Shown here: positions 25,092 to 37,770 of the stretch, one piece after another
Position numbering within the stretch: position 1 is the stretch's first letter
Layout of the letters: every line of letters starts with the position of its first letter
Assembly: GCF_030253575.1 (NCBI RefSeq)
Contig: NC_080568.1
Span: forward strand, 33,537,501 to 33,601,500
Length of the DNA: 64,000 nt
Direction: 5' to 3'
Source: Rhododendron vialii
Lineage: Eukaryota; Streptophyta; Magnoliopsida; Ericales; Ericaceae
Notes under the pieces: model-generated
The model's input: the letters and a program-made list of their open reading frames with translations, nothing else
Databases searched by the model: none
What the model was told of the DNA's origin: nothing
Position numbers and translations under genes: made by a program

Positions 25092-26947
25092 ATGGCTGGA
25101 AATATTGTTGTGGTTTTTGACTTCGACAAGACGATTATCGACTTGGATAGTGATAACTGGGTAATCGATGAATTGGGTTTCACCGATCTGTTCGATCAAC
25201 TCCTCCCAACAATGCCATGGAACTCCCTCATGGTCAGTTCATTTCTGTCCTTATCATTGCGTCTTCTTATTCTCACATTATGCAATGTGAGCCACATGCA
25301 TTATGTATAAGATAAATAATACACATACCGGTACACACAACGGAAATAGAGTCGAATTATTCTCTAGTCATTGTTGTTCAAGTTTGAACATCAAACACCG
25401 CACTAGATTTAGGGTTGTTCTAACCTACCTATGCATGACTTTTTGCCTTGATTTGACAGAGATCATAGGATCCTATTTCTTCTTATAAAGACGTTTTAGT
25501 TTCTTCCATCGAAGAAACTAATTAATTAAACTAGTTAAACTAGTATAATAATAAATGCGGGGAAGTCAAGAGATTCTTGAAACCACCACGATATCTATAA
25601 TGGAAGTGGGCACTTCCATCCATCAATCACAATGTGACTAAGTGGGCTCTTAATATTTCTTACATTATGAGCTATCATATGGGAGCATTTGCTTGACCGG
25701 ATATAAACATCGGGAAAAAAATATATATAGTTCTTGGGTTTTTTGTACTTTCGAATAATTTTTTCCGTTACTTGGATCGTTATAACTCTTAAGATTTTTC
25801 TTTCCCATATGTAGGACAAGATGATGAAGGAGGTCCATTCCCAAGGAAAAACCATTGATGACATTGTGAAGGTTCTGCAAAGAGCTCCTATCCACCCCCG
25901 GATCGTCCCTGCCATTAAAACAGCTCATGCTTTAGGGTACTCTCTCTCACACAATTTCTTTTTCTAACGTAGGGTGTCCCGGGCGAGAGCTTATGCGCGC
26001 ACCTTTTCTCCTCTCTTTTTTTTTTTGTACCCTTTACCCCTGTTTTCTCCCCTGGAAAATGTCACTAAACGGTGGTGGTGAACAATTATTTGCAGGTGCG
26101 ATTTGAGGATCGTAAGCGATGCGAATCTCTTCTTTATCGAGACGATTGTGAAGCATTTGGGAGTGAGTGATTGTTTTTCTGAAATCAACACAAATCCAAG
26201 CTATGTTGATGAAGAAGGAAGGCTGAGGATATTCCCTTACCAGGATTTCCACTCCTCTCCCCATGGATGTGACCGCTGCCCTCCCAACATGTGCAAGGTA
26301 TCATATTTTCTCTTGGAATTTAGTCAATTAAGTTTGTAAACTTCTTCAGAGAACTCTAGATTGGCTAATCAAACATATATTATCATCATAATAGAAGTTA
26401 TTCTAATCGTAAATGTTGGCTTAATATATGCAAGCAAAAGTTGTAGGCCCCACATCAACAACCAAATAAGTGTGACTGCACAAGTTTTCCATGGTTTTAA
26501 CTTATTTTTTTATAATTGAATTTCTTTTGTCCTTATCGGATTTTTTTGCGTCGTTGTTGACTATGTCCCTCTCTTCAGGGTCTGATAATTGAAAAAATAA
26601 AATCCACTCTAGCTGAGGAAGGAAACAACAAGAAGAAGTTCATCTATCTAGGAGATGGAAGTGGTGATTTCTGCCCCAGCTTGAAACTCAAACAAGGAGA
26701 CTACGTGATGCCAAGAAAAAACTACCCGGTCTGGGACTTGATTTGCAAAAACAGGATCCAAATCGAGGCGGAAATCCACGAATGGAGCGACGGTGAAGAT
26801 CTCGAGCGTGTCTTACTCCATCTCATCAACACAACTCCAATGGAAGAGGAAACCAAGAAGTTGTTTCCGATCGATTGGAAGTTCGAGACGATGGTTCCGG
26901 TGGCCGCCCATGATGCCTTCCCTCAAGTTGTTTCCGTCCCGCATTAG
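25092..26947 (+). CDS. PECP1: Phosphoethanolamine/phosphocholine phosphatase, PHOSPHO1-like HAD hydrolase (PECP1/PS2 family)
   Basis: HAD-superfamily phosphatase that releases phosphate from phosphoethanolamine and phosphocholine; Arabidopsis relatives were also described as pyrophosphatases. Exons are 25092-25232, 25815-25936, 26096-26297 and 26579-26947, all GT..AG, totalling 834 nt and 277 residues, the family length. HAD motif I is FDFDKTI (nucleophile D10, acid/base D12, T14). Motif II is the serine of RIVSDAN (S95), and motif IV is LGDGSGDFCPS (D181, D185). The Cys-rich HGCDRCPPNMCK precedes intron 3. The first ATG in good context is at 25092; an in-frame GTG at 25074 is not used. Upstream lie a TATA box and a P1BS site, suggesting induction by phosphate starvation. 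Whether it is the PECP1 or the PS2 orthologue cannot be told from one sequence. Confidence 0.93.
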
Positions 26948-28190
26948 TGGTCCAACAACAGTAGCGTTAAGGACATGTCGAAAATCGTCTTTGCAAGTAC
27001 TTATAATGAGCATGGTGTGGTTTCCAGGACCCATTTATGAGATGAAGTTGAAATGCGTTGTACTTACATGGGGCTTGCCTCTATTTATCTCTGGCTAAAA
27101 CTTGAAATGTTTCCCCTGGTTTAAATACTGGACTTGCATCCACTTGTATTGGGCATGTGTTGAATTGCATTTTCTCAACTCTTTTGGTGGATTGGTAGTA
27201 GTAGATAATTTACGAAGCAGTACATCAAATTGGATAGTAATACTTCACGAAAATCATATAGTTATACTGTTCGTCCTCCATGAATTCACATGTTCGCATT
27301 CTAATGGCCAAAATGTACCGAAACCTTAGGGCGACTGAAGGATTTGTCTGGCCGTTTAACTTGAGTTACGCAATGACAAGCAAGTTAGTTAGCAATTTTT
27401 TTACCTGATTATTTTACAAGGAAGTTGAAGTCTGCTCGGGGACCCACTCTAGAGGAGCTGGGCCAGCCCCCAAAGCAGGCGTCTGGGCTTCCCCTGCATA
27501 AAACCGTTCTACTATAGATGATGAACTTGGGCTTGATGTTAAAGGACTTCAAGCTTTGGAAGGGCCGGCCCGTGACAAATGTTGAGAGTTCCCTTGCCAA
27601 TGCCAAATAATGGGACAAGATAAGGCAAATTGGGCGTCGCTCCCCCAAACTAAACTTCGTCTCAAATCTTGGCAAATGTCATTTTCCTGAATGGCAAGGT
27701 TTTTGGCGAAATGCCATCTGAGAGAGAGAAAGAAATGCCATCTGGGAGAGATAAAGAGAGAGGGAGAAAAAATCGTCAGACAAAAAAAACCCGCAACAGT
27801 TGAACTCCCCCGATACTCCATTCATAGAAAAGGATTCGATTCATCAAAATTCGATATTTTTAAGTAATGGGCATTGAGAAGTTATTTAGTGCTCCCTTGG
27901 CATGACCCATTCTTTAGGTTGCTTATTGGATTTTCAATCTTGTAGAAGAAAGCAAAAAAAAAAAAACTTACATTTGCAAATTTAAATTACGTATCCCTTG
28001 TCTTTTCTAATGCTGAGAGGAATTCATGACATCGTCCTCTCTATTCGATTACTCAGCGACCATAATTTCCATGCATTTATCATTTTCGCTTCACATGGTG
28101 GGAACATGTACAATGGACAGAAATCCTAAGGGCCCACCTCTAGAGTTACATTATTGAGGCACCCCATAAATATACTAGTACAATTACCTC
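26948..28190. other. 3' flank of the PECP1-like gene and intergenic sequence
   Basis: 26948 to about 27330 is likely 3' UTR and downstream sequence. 27540-27830 carries TTTGCCA-type words like those around 17000-17650, suggesting a diverged copy of the same repeat. No gene is recognised. Confidence 0.4.
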
Positions 28191-28530
28191 CACAGACAAA
28201 GGAGTACATTCCATGCGCAGATGGTATTAGGACTTGTTTTGGGTTTCACAAATATGATCGGAACCATTTATTTTGATCAGAATATTTTACTAAAATTTCT
28301 GTAAAAAATTAATTCGGCGAGATACCGGTAAGGGTCTTTACGAAACATTCAACTTTGCCCCAAAATTCAAGCTTAATTACGGGACAAAGTTTGAAGTTTC
28401 GTAAAAGCCCTTATCGTATCTGCTTGAAATAATCTCTCACAAGGACCATAAACAAAATAAACGGTTCTGATAAAGTTTGGGAGGGTCCCAAAACCATCTT
28501 TGCATGGATTATGTACTCCTTTTGTCTGTG
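28191..28530. mobile_element. fold-back MITE (family A, second copy)
   Basis: The outer ends CACAGACAAAGGAGTACAT and ATGTACTCCTTTTGTCTGTG are complementary, and pairing continues inward with a few gaps through GGTTTTGGG-type and GATCGGAACCATTTATTTTG sequence. The core shares GACCATAAACAAAATAA and CATTCAACTTTGCCCCAAAA with the element in the B55 intron (4405-4781). Confidence 0.6.
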
Positions 28531-30713
28531 CAGTTAATTAGCACTAAGAATACATGTAAGACCGTGCATGTTTATTTTGTTTGAGCTTGGTGACAAGATA
28601 TGCATGGATGCCCTAGTTTTCTGAACACTGACAACAGTCAAAACAAGCTGGGGGGGGGGGCTTTCTTTCACTTTTTGGGTGAAACGAGGGAGATTTTTTG
28701 GGTTTTTTCTTCGGGTAATTCTCTAGAAATATTCTGATTCTTTGATGAATACTAAATTATACTTGGAGATGCGAAAATCCTGGGGATTTGTCTCGCCAGA
28801 CAATGTTCATCCTATCCCAATGAAAGAATCTGTTTTTTTTTCCTCCACAAGTTGGCATCACCCAATTGTCTTGTCTCTTTTCTAAACAAAAATAGCCGTC
28901 AGATGATTTTGCATGGCTAAGTAATTATGAATTTGGGTGTGCAGCAAGTCTAAAACTACACCCAAAACACATTGGCATGTGTTTGATCTCACACATTTGT
29001 ATGAGTGTTTGTGTACTAGCTAGTCTGCTAGTGTGTGTGATTCCTTGCATATACGTGAGTGTTTCTGTATTTTGGTTTGTGTTTTGGTCGTGGTTCTAGA
29101 CTTTTGGGTTGGGTATGTGGCTAGATTTATCAATTTATTAGTAGGTCAGTGTGGAATCTTTTGCATTTTTTCATGTATAATTGAGAGAAAACTAGTCGAC
29201 CTAGTGGTTAAGACATGAGATTTATGAGTTTGTTTCTTTCTAATGGTCTCAAATTCAAAATCTTTTAGGATTTATCAAATGTTTTGGAGTCAGTCCATAC
29301 GGATTCGGAATTATGCTTTGACTTTAATTGGAACGCTCATAAGTGAGCAATGAAATTGGTCTTTTAAAATTAGTCAAAGCACACGTAAGTTGTTCATGAT
29401 ACCTGAGTTGTCACCTGAGTTGTCGGAAACTAATAATTGAGGGGAAACTTACGGATGTGAAACAGCATGTAATCAAGTGGGTAGTGGTCCATAAGATACT
29501 GATCATATCAAACATGGCATTGGACATGTTTAGGTATGGCTTTGATGGGATGGAAAACGACCCTTTAGTGAGAGGTACCCAACGCACAATTAGCATACCA
29601 AAAAAAGTACACCACCTTACCAAACACTTATGTAAGGTTTTATTTGGATCAAAGTTTACATTGGGAAATGATTTTCATATTTTTCTTTTATATTATTTTT
29701 TTTTATGATCGTTAGGTGTAGCTTACGCGTGTCTGGTCTAATCATGAGGGACTAATACTAGAGTAAAACTATGTAGAGACTGATTCAAATAAGTTGATAG
29801 CACTGATTTTGAACCTAAGAACTCAAGGGAAAACACTCCAAAATCACAAGCCTTAACCACCAAAACAACTGTTCAATGTTCCCATGGTATGAAGTGCAAA
29901 AAAATCTAAAAGATACAGTAACAATTCTGGGGATTCCAATCTTGAACAATACCAGAGATGGACCAGTGGTTTGAATATTGTCTTGGTATTTGATGCCAAC
30001 CATGACCCACAGCTTCAGCATGAAGAAAAGGCCCGTTTGCATTGAATGTGTTGATAGTTACTAAACCCCAGGTGGCCCATTATCATCAATCAATACACTA
30101 GTGATTAGGCCTCGGAAGCTGGGTCCCGACATTAGTTAACATTTAGGTCTTCGATTATTGTGCTAAACCCTCGTTCTCAATAAAAATTTCGGTCCAATTT
30201 TTATTTGTAACGTCTCTCTCATATAGATTGAGACCTACACATACATAAAACTCAGACTATGTGAAAGAGCTTTACAAGTAACTGTTGCATTAAATTTTTT
30301 TCCGTCCACATATTCGAAGGAGTTGTAATTACCTAAAAAAATAGAGCATCTGTTGGGTGTAGATGTTCTTCCGTTCACATCGCTCGAAAAACAGAGACAT
30401 TTAGGATTAGATTAGATTGCTGGCAAAGATAAGGCTTCTAATAATAAAAGCAACCTTAGATGTCTATGCTAATTCAGCATATTACTGTCGTCTCATACGA
30501 AAAATCCAACCATGATGGCATAGAAAACAACAGCAATTACATCTAGTTTCGCAAATAACAGATACTAGGGCCAAAGTGTTTTTTTGGGTCCGAAAATCTA
30601 TTTAACAGTAATCGCGACCCGACCAACCACGAGGAATATCAGACTTCTCTTCATGAGTGATTTGATCATGCAATCTTACGGGATAAGGCTATGGTATCTC
30701 CCCTTTTTCGGGG
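28531..30713. other. intergenic, no gene recognised
   Basis: Has a G11 run near 28651-28661. Near 29195-29265 a GACCTAGTGGTTAAGACATGA segment resembles a tRNA-derived SINE A-box, but the B-box part is too degenerate to call. Nothing else is supported. Confidence 0.4.
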
Positions 30714-31115
30714 ATACCGGTGTTAAATTTTTTGGAAGGTTCCAAACCTAAAATTAATTGGCTATAATAGAGTAGCCTTTAAAATATATTAACCAAGCTT
30801 GGATAGCTTAAATGAGCGATATGGGACATGTCTAACACTCTCCACGTGCAGCCCGGATGCACGTGGAGGTGATAGACCAGGAGACTAAGAGCTGACTGAT
30901 TGACTCGGTCGAAGGAGAAAGTCTCTATCATCTCCGTCCAAGTCAATCAGTCAGCCACTAGTCTCCTGATCTGTCACCTCCACGTGCATCCGGACTGCAC
31001 GTAACGGGAGGCTCATTTAAGCTACCCAAACTTAGTTAATATATTCTAGAGGCTACTCTACCTATAGCCAATTGATTTTAGGTTTGAACCCTCCAAAAAA
31101 TCTAACAACCGGTAT
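30714..31115. mobile_element. 402-bp fold-back element with G-box palindromes in the arms
   Basis: Left arm ATACCGG..TTAAATTTTTTGGAAGG through GGAGACTAAGAGCTGACTGA is repeated in reverse complement from TCAGTCAGCCACTAGTCTCC to CCTCCAAAAAATCTAACAACCGGTAT. Each arm is about 180 bp and about 85 % alike by eye. Within the arms is a second-level palindrome CCACGTGCA..TGCACGTGG. No target duplication was found. Confidence 0.65.
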
Positions 31116-32208
31116 AACAAAGCCACAAAATTATGTGGTTCATGTTATGTCATTTTACGACTTAGCAACCACATGGCATAACATAAATCTCAAAAATGAC
31201 ATAACATTTTTAATTCACTATTTTTGGGTGTCCCCCATTATGCTTTTTTTTCTTTTTTTATAAGCAACCACAAGATGGCATAACATGGAATCACAAATGA
31301 TATAATGGGGGACATCATCCGACCTTACGACACCTTAGGACCACTATCGATCACTAGACAAACTGCCCCGGTTAGTCGAGTAAAAATTGAGCTATACTTG
31401 CGGAATAAAATGTAAAATTAAGCTTATGATAAAAACATGTAGGTAGTATCATGAATCATGATATAATCCTCAATTCAGTGGCTGGGATTCTGCATGTATA
31501 TATCGGAGACTTATTTGTAGATGCAAAAAAAACAGCGATGCTACGTAAAGAAAAAGAAAGTATACATTTTGCTGTAAGTATTCAACGAATAAAGATTTTT
31601 GTAGAAATACCAGCCTAGCCAAGCCAGTGAGATCAGAAAAATAAAATCAATCTGAATTTGGTAGATTCCTAATTTCTACAGTCTTATCCTTGTAGAAAAA
31701 TAAGATGTTTTATACGGAGTATAATTGTTGCAAGCTTTATTAACTGAGGATGTGTTTGATTTATAATTTGTTAAGTAAGTTTTTTAAAATGGAAAATGCT
31801 AACCGGGGAGGTGTATTGATATTCGGAGGAGATGTATTGATATTTGTAAAAGTATATTAATAGCTGTAAGACGCGTATTAAAATCCAAATTTGTTTGAAT
31901 TTATTGGCGTTTTATCCTCAGCCTAGAGGACGGATTTTAGAAATATCGATTTAAAATATAACTAAATTTGAACACATCAAATAAGTAAACAAATAAGACG
32001 TCACATCATTTGAACCGGTTACTAGTGGTTAAGGTCCTGTCCAGTTTCTTCTGTTCTCGTACATTTTGGCTAAAAGAAGTGTTAGAACGACACCCACATG
32101 CACAAATGTACGTGCGTGGAGATCACACACTTGTTTGTATGGGTGTGTGTAAATACTATCTTCATTTTAAAATGTTTGTCCGATCCGCAAAATAAGGGCT
32201 AAAAAATA
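31116..32208. other. intergenic, small inverted repeats only
   Basis: 31130-31320 contains ATGGCATAACAT/ATGTTATGTCA words in both orientations, perhaps a decayed MITE. No gene is recognised. Confidence 0.4.
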
Positions 32209-32445
32209 CTCCATCTGCCCGGATTTAACAGTCCATCGTTCAATTCTAATTAGATAAAAAATAAATTCTATCTTTAAATTAGTAATGTATTTTATATCTA
32301 ATATAGATTTTATTTGATAGATCTCAATTAGTTCTGTAATATAATATTTTCAAAATTACATAAAACATTATAAATTATAAGAGTATAATCATTTGAAAAA
32401 TGACACAAATTCCAAAAAAAGATTATTAAATCCGGACGGAGGGAG
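32209..32445. mobile_element. Stowaway-type MITE
   Basis: 237 bp, ends CTCCATCTGCCCGGATTTA and TAAATCCGGACGGAGGGAG, flanked by TA on both sides. CTCCCTCCG-type ends plus TA target duplication define Stowaway (Tc1/mariner-derived). Confidence 0.85.
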
Positions 32446-33188
32446 TAATGGCTTTGTTCGTTTGGTTTTTTAACTTTATTTTAGTTTTGTTTTCTAATCA
32501 TTATCCTATTTTTCTAATTATTATATTCATTTTTTTCTCTATCTCACTCTACTGATTACCCCTCTCTCCAATCATTACCTTATTTTTTTCTCCATCTACT
32601 ACCAAAATTAAAATACCCAAAACTAGCAAATTAACAACGCCAATACATTTATTTCAAGGAAAAATTCAATTTTTTTCATAAATTAAAAAAAATTAATCAA
32701 TATCTAGTAGATGAAAAAAATTCATATTTTTCTTGCAAAAAATTGTATTATTTTTACGTCCTCATTTTACAGATCGGACAAACATTATGGGACAGAATAG
32801 TGTTTTTGCAAGTTACCCTATTTGATTTGAATCTAAAAAAAAAAATTTAAAATAATAAATGAAGAGATAGATAAAGAAAATTTACATACTATTAAATACA
32901 TTGTCAGGAGTTATTACACCCCAAAATGAACAATACTGTAGGACTGGACATAGAAAAACTGGACATGACCTTAAACCCGAACCCCATAAACGAAGTTTAA
33001 ACTAATCAAGTTCACTTTATGAGTAATTAAGCTCGATGTCAACGCGGCAAGCTTTTAACGTACCATGAAACAAGAGAAAATGACGGGCAAGGACATGTCT
33101 TGATAATTAATATCCGTTAATGACATTTTTAGTATTAACAAATATTTTTAACATGTACTTAACGGGTATTAATTATCAAAATATGTTA

Positions 33189-33426
33189 GGCCCCGTTCCA
33201 GAAACCTTCTTAAAAAATAAACAGCTTATTTCATATTTTTAGACTAAAAAATAATGTAAATGAAAAATAATTTTTAAATTTTTTTTGCATCGTATAAAAG
33301 ATATTGATGAGATCTTCTAAACAAGATCCATATTGCATATTTTTAGATTTTAATAAGTCCATAATTTTTAAGCTTAAAATTACCTTTTTTAAAAATAAGA
33401 ACTTTTTTAACGTTATGGAACGGGCC
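33189..33426. mobile_element. Tourist-type MITE, copy 1
   Basis: 238 bp, ends GGCCCCGTTCCAGAAACC and GTTATGGAACGGGCC, flanked by TTA at 33186-33188 and 33427-33429. TTA duplications are the mark of PIF/Harbinger-derived Tourist elements. The same family lies inverted at 33925-34164. Confidence 0.85.
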
Positions 33427-33429
33427 TTA

Positions 33430-33921
33430 TAGACCGTCATTTTCCCCCCGAAACAAGTAGTACTAATTTATTGATGGAGTACAGTAATTTTCCGCAAGCT
33501 GGAAAAGACGAGACAAGATCCGTTGGAAGTTGCGCCAGTCCCAGAGAGCGTAAGCCGCCGGGGTACTGCCGTCTAGTCGCCGTCTCGTTCAGGCTTTTCC
33601 CGCTGCGGTGAAATAAATGCGGTTAACGGAGGGCAGTTAACGGCGGTGGGTTAAGGTGACAAAGCGGAGTGTACCGTTTGTCCCAGGAGTCGCACAACTG
33701 TGGACCGGTGAGGGGGACAAGCGAAGCGGGTGGTGAGCTTTTCTGACGGAGATGGATAACGGTTCTGGGCCCCATTCTTTTGAAGGGCCCTGATTTGCGT
33801 GATTGATGCTGTCGTATATTGATCAGGATGTATGGATTCCTGGGTTGCTTCTGGAATTCCCTCACGATGTTATCGCAACAGTAACTACTTCCCGTCTCAA
33901 ATCTCATCCCCACTTTCGTTA
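33430..33921. other. 492-bp segment between two inverted Tourist copies
   Basis: More GC-rich than its surroundings, with CCGCCG and GTTAACGGCGG words. An open frame on the minus strand (33623-33913) shows no family resemblance. No gene is called. Confidence 0.4.
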
Positions 33922-33924
33922 TTA

Positions 33925-34164
33925 GGCTCTTTTCCGGAATAAAAAATAAAATCGTTATTTTTTAAGAAGGCAATCTTAAGCTCAAATATTATAGAGTTAT
34001 TAAAATCTAAAAATATGCAATATGAACTTTTTTTGGAAGATCTCGATAAGATCTTTTATACAATGCAAAAAAAATTGAAAAATTATTTTTCATTTATTTT
34101 ATTTTTAAGTTTGAAAATGTGAAATAAACTGCTTATTTTTTAAAAAGGTTTCTGGAATGGAGCC
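33925..34164. mobile_element. Tourist-type MITE, copy 2 (inverted relative to copy 1)
   Basis: 240 bp, ends GGCTCTTTTCCGGAATAA and TTTCTGGAATGGAGCC, flanked by TTA at 33922-33924 and 34165-34167. Its reverse complement aligns along its length with 33189-33426, including GATCTT-CCAA-AAAAG and TTGCATATTTTTAGATTTTA. Confidence 0.85.
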
Positions 34165-34519
34165 TTAGTATTATGTACGTCTCAAAATTGGAAACTGATT
34201 TTCGCGTTTCAATTTTAACGTGAAGTTAAACTTCAGTAACTTCATGAACAAAATAAAGCGCCATCAGTAAAAAGTGGAGCGCGAATATCAATTTCTCACA
34301 AAATTTTGAGTAATTATTCAGGAGCACCGCTTCGGATCATTCTACGACCATATATTTATGTGAAATTCATTTATTTAGTCGTGAATCCCACAAAAATACG
34401 TGGTTTTGAAATGGTCCGGAATACCATGTGACAATATTTCCAGACTATATATTTCACCAAAAAAAATTATATAGACTTGGCACAAAATGTGCGCCAATTG
34501 TGGGATCATTGGCCACTTA

Positions 34520-34900
34520 GGGCATCTCCAATCCAACAATCTCCAATGCTCCATTTTGGAGAATCAAAATATAATTTTATATTGAAAAAATTGATTTCGA
34601 AGGATTTTACTATTTCTATTAACTCCAATTCAGATATCTCTATTCCTCCATTCTTTCAACAGAAAACAAAAGAAAAAAAAAAGAAATTTAAAGTTGAGGA
34701 CCAAACTCAGTCTCACAAATCCAATATACTCTATTTTTGCCTCTATTCCTCCATAAATTTTTGATCCTCCAAATATGGAGTATCAAAACCAATCCTCCAA
34801 AATGGAGGCAAATATAGATGATGAATTGGATTGATTAATTCCTCAAAAATGGAGGAATTGAGAGAAATTTGAAGATATAAAGTATGCATTGGAGATGCCC
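34520..34900. mobile_element. Tourist-like MITE with GGGCATCTCCAATCC ends
   Basis: 381 bp from GGGCATCTCCAATCCAAC to GCATTGGAGATGCCC, flanked by TTA at 34517-34519 and 34901-34903. Internal words CTCCATTTTGGAG and CTCCAAAATGGAGG are themselves palindromic. Confidence 0.85.
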
Positions 34901-34903
34901 TTA

Positions 34904-35440
34904 GTGGGAGTTGTGGATCATGGGTGATATAGTGGGACTGTGGGAGTTGAATGATTTATGGAACGACCCAAGCATTTTATGGGTTTTTTTACCACGCAAA
35001 CCTGCTGACTGCCAATTAAAGGGGACAATACGCACGCTTTGGCACCCAAGGTTACTGAAAAAACAGAAATGATATTGGTACCGACGGGGTCGGTACCGAA
35101 ATCGTAGGGACGGTCGCGCCGGGCCATCTCTGGCCACCGGACGGTCGATCCGAGCCGTCCAAAAATTCTATAAAAAAAAACGAGGGGGCCCACGCGGGAA
35201 TTAACGGCATCCGAGGTGTGTAAGGTGCTTGATCCGAGCACTTTTTTTCCGTGTAGAATATACATATATACACGAAAAAATGGTGTAAACATTTATTTCC
35301 TCTAAATCAACTGCATTGCATCACGTCGCTATGTTTTATTAATTGGGACCACTGTTTTGACACGTGTCGCGATGCAATTAATTTGGAGAAAACAAATGTT
35401 TACACCGGCGGTATAAAGAATTTATTCTCTATACTTAAAC
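34904..35440. other. intergenic, GC-richer segment
   Basis: Has GGTACCGACGGGGTCGGTACC (palindromic) near 35077 and CCGGACGGTCGATCCGAGCCGTCC near 35137. These words resemble MITE interiors rather than a gene. Confidence 0.35.
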
Positions 35441-35580
35441 AAAGATGCTACTCGCACATCAATCCAAACACAACATCTCACATATATGTGGGGCCCACAC
35501 ATACTACTATGTGTGGGCCTCACATATATGTGAGAGGTTGTGTAAGTTGTTGTGTTTGGATTGTTGTGTAAGTATCATTT
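35441..35580. mobile_element. hairpin MITE (family B), with a partial second copy to 35655
   Basis: AATCCAAACACAACA..CACATATATGTG on the left pairs with its complement CACATATATGTGAGAGG..TGTTGTGTTTGGATT on the right, with GGGCCCACACATACTACTATGTGTGGGCC in the loop region. 35581-35655 repeats the right-arm sequence in the opposite orientation. A related hairpin lies at 57877-58020. Confidence 0.55.
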
Positions 35581-35947
35581 TTATACTTAAACAAAGATGC
35601 TACCCACATAACAATTCAAACATAACAACTTACACAACCTCTCACATATACTTAATCGTGACCCATACATTCATGAGTTAAGATTTTCTCATGCGATCTC
35701 TCGTTGGCAAAGATAGAATTCAAAACTCAGAAGGGTCGTATCTCACCTTCAGAGCTATTTATTCGTTAGGTAATGGTTAGTTTCCTAAATAAAAAATTGG
35801 ATCGATCGGATATGAATATCAATTGAACGAATTATATTTTTTTTGAAGAGAAATGGACGTTCACACTATTGATTATTTTTTTTATCTGATTAGTTTAACT
35901 TTTTACATGGATAAGTCACACAAATATGTGTATAGGCTTTTCTATTA

Positions 35948-36219
35948 CTCCCTCTGTCCCAATTTAAATGTCTCTATTTTTATTTCGGGATGTTCCAAAA
36001 TAAGTGTTCCCTTCTAAAACAACCATTAAAACAAGTCAAACTTTCAAATTTACCCTTAAAAAGTTTTTTTTATTTTATTTTCATTCCAATTGGTTTATTA
36101 TTATTATTTATTCATAAATTGATTTGGGCACTCCAAAAATTGATGTCATTTTTAAATTACTCCTTGTAGCTTTTAGTTTATAACATATTTTTGTTTTGAA
36201 AACTTACGAAACAGAGGAG
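35948..36219. mobile_element. Stowaway-type MITE, diverged
   Basis: Left end CTCCCTCTGTCCCAATTTAA and right end CGAAACAGAGGAG, flanked by TA. The right end is degenerate compared with the one at 32445. Confidence 0.7.
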
Positions 36220-36679
36220 TAGAAAGAAGAGCAACAGTTCATATGAGAGAGTTTGAGCCCAAATACTACTCTATATGGAGTTGTGGCAAAATGTACGTAC
36301 TCCACCATTTATCATCACTTTTGCATGGAATCGGATCCCTCAAAAGGGAGCTTTCTGACTCTGAGCCATCAGCCAGCATGTGACCCAGAAAAGTGGTCAC
36401 AGCCTGAGCAACACATCATTACATCCTTTTCCTTTGGGAAGCGGGTAGAGGAGAGACCTGTGAATGCATCAACATGGAGGTCTGGTCTGATGAAGACAAA
36501 GTTCAAAGCCAAGCTCTACCTTTTCCTCGGTCTCAGTCTCAGTCCAGCGGTGCCCCGGCGCTGCACCAAATTCATCAATTTGTGGACCACTTCAACCTCT
36601 TGTCTTCCTATATATCTCCATACTAATTGAGCCAGAGTTGACATTTAACAAGGGCTTCTACGTTAATTTAATAACCTTA

Positions 36680-36814
36680 GGTCCTGTCCTGTAATATTTT
36701 TTATTTTTTAAGTATTTATTTTCTGTTTTACGTGATAGATCGTTTTTTTTATAATGCATAACTTTTAAATATCAAAAAATGTGTACTTTTTCTTTTTTTT
36801 AATGGAACGAGACC
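36680..36814. mobile_element. short, degenerate Tourist-like MITE
   Basis: Ends GGTCCTGTCCTGTAA and TTAATGGAACGAGACC resemble the termini of the 33.2-kb and 33.9-kb Tourist copies. TTA is on the left, with an imperfect duplication on the right. Confidence 0.5.
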
Positions 36815-37611
36815 TACATGATTTGACAATTAGTAGTAGAACTTGGGACTAGTTGGGAACTTGGGAGGGTTCATGTATGTAGTAAATTTTTAATTTAGTT
36901 TTGTCATTTGTTAACACAGTCGCAACTTGGTTTTTATTTTTATTTTTAAAGTTTTAGACAAGTGCATCGTTGGCCAACAAGAAATAATTTGCAGGGTATT
37001 CATCGGTCGCAAGTAATAAGATAAGAATTGACTTTGTCTTGACTCAGTAATCAATATTATTCTCAGACATTACAAGAGCATGATGAGAACTTGCCATATG
37101 AATTGAGTTGTTCACGAACTTGCCTAGATCTGGGTCGAAAACGACTCGACTTGGGTCGGTTCATTAAGTTAATAAACGCACACTTGAGCCAACCAGGATA
37201 TGAAGCTCAATTGGAAAACAAGTTGTGCTTAAGTAGGTCGATGCTTGGCTCGATTTGACACAATAAACGAGTTTGATGACGTCTAGACTAATTAGAACTA
37301 ACGTTTAGATATCCAATCCCATCAAAACGAAGATAGTTAAAAATTTACCCGAATTTAATAGAAATTAAAAAAATCAAATAGACAATAAAAAAAGACCAAA
37401 AAGTTTAAGGTAGTGATTTTCACATCCTCCCTCTTATAACCACAATTCATTTTTTGTCTTCTTGTAATGTAAATTTACAATATTGTCAGTATGAGAAAGT
37501 ACACAAATAAAATGTTAATTTTACTTATAAATTTACATCACAATATGAAGAAGAGAAAAAACAAAATTAAGCACAGAAAGTTTGACAATCAATCACTACT
37601 ATAATTTAGGA

Positions 37612-37702
37612 AAACAATTTTTACACTCCGTTTTTTTGACAAATGCAGTTCACTTTTTGTCTTTTATTGAAAAACTTACACATAAAAATTTCACTAAAAA
37701 AC

Positions 37703-37751
<49 letters not shown>

Positions 37752-37770
37752 GAGTGTAGAAATCAAATCA
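37612..37770. mobile_element. small MITE carrying an (AT)n run
   Basis: AACAATTTTTACACTCCGTTTTTTT on the left and AAAAGGAGTGTAGAAATCAAAT on the right are complementary. The (AT)n run occupies 37705-37747. Related ends occur at 59426-59607. Confidence 0.45.

Noticed and set aside
29195..29265. tRNA or SINE head (GTGGTTAAG word)
   Set aside because: The B-box equivalent is too degenerate and no cloverleaf can be drawn.
36253..36630. 125-codon plus-strand frame
   Set aside because: No recognisable domain, no splice structure and no homologous pattern; probably chance.
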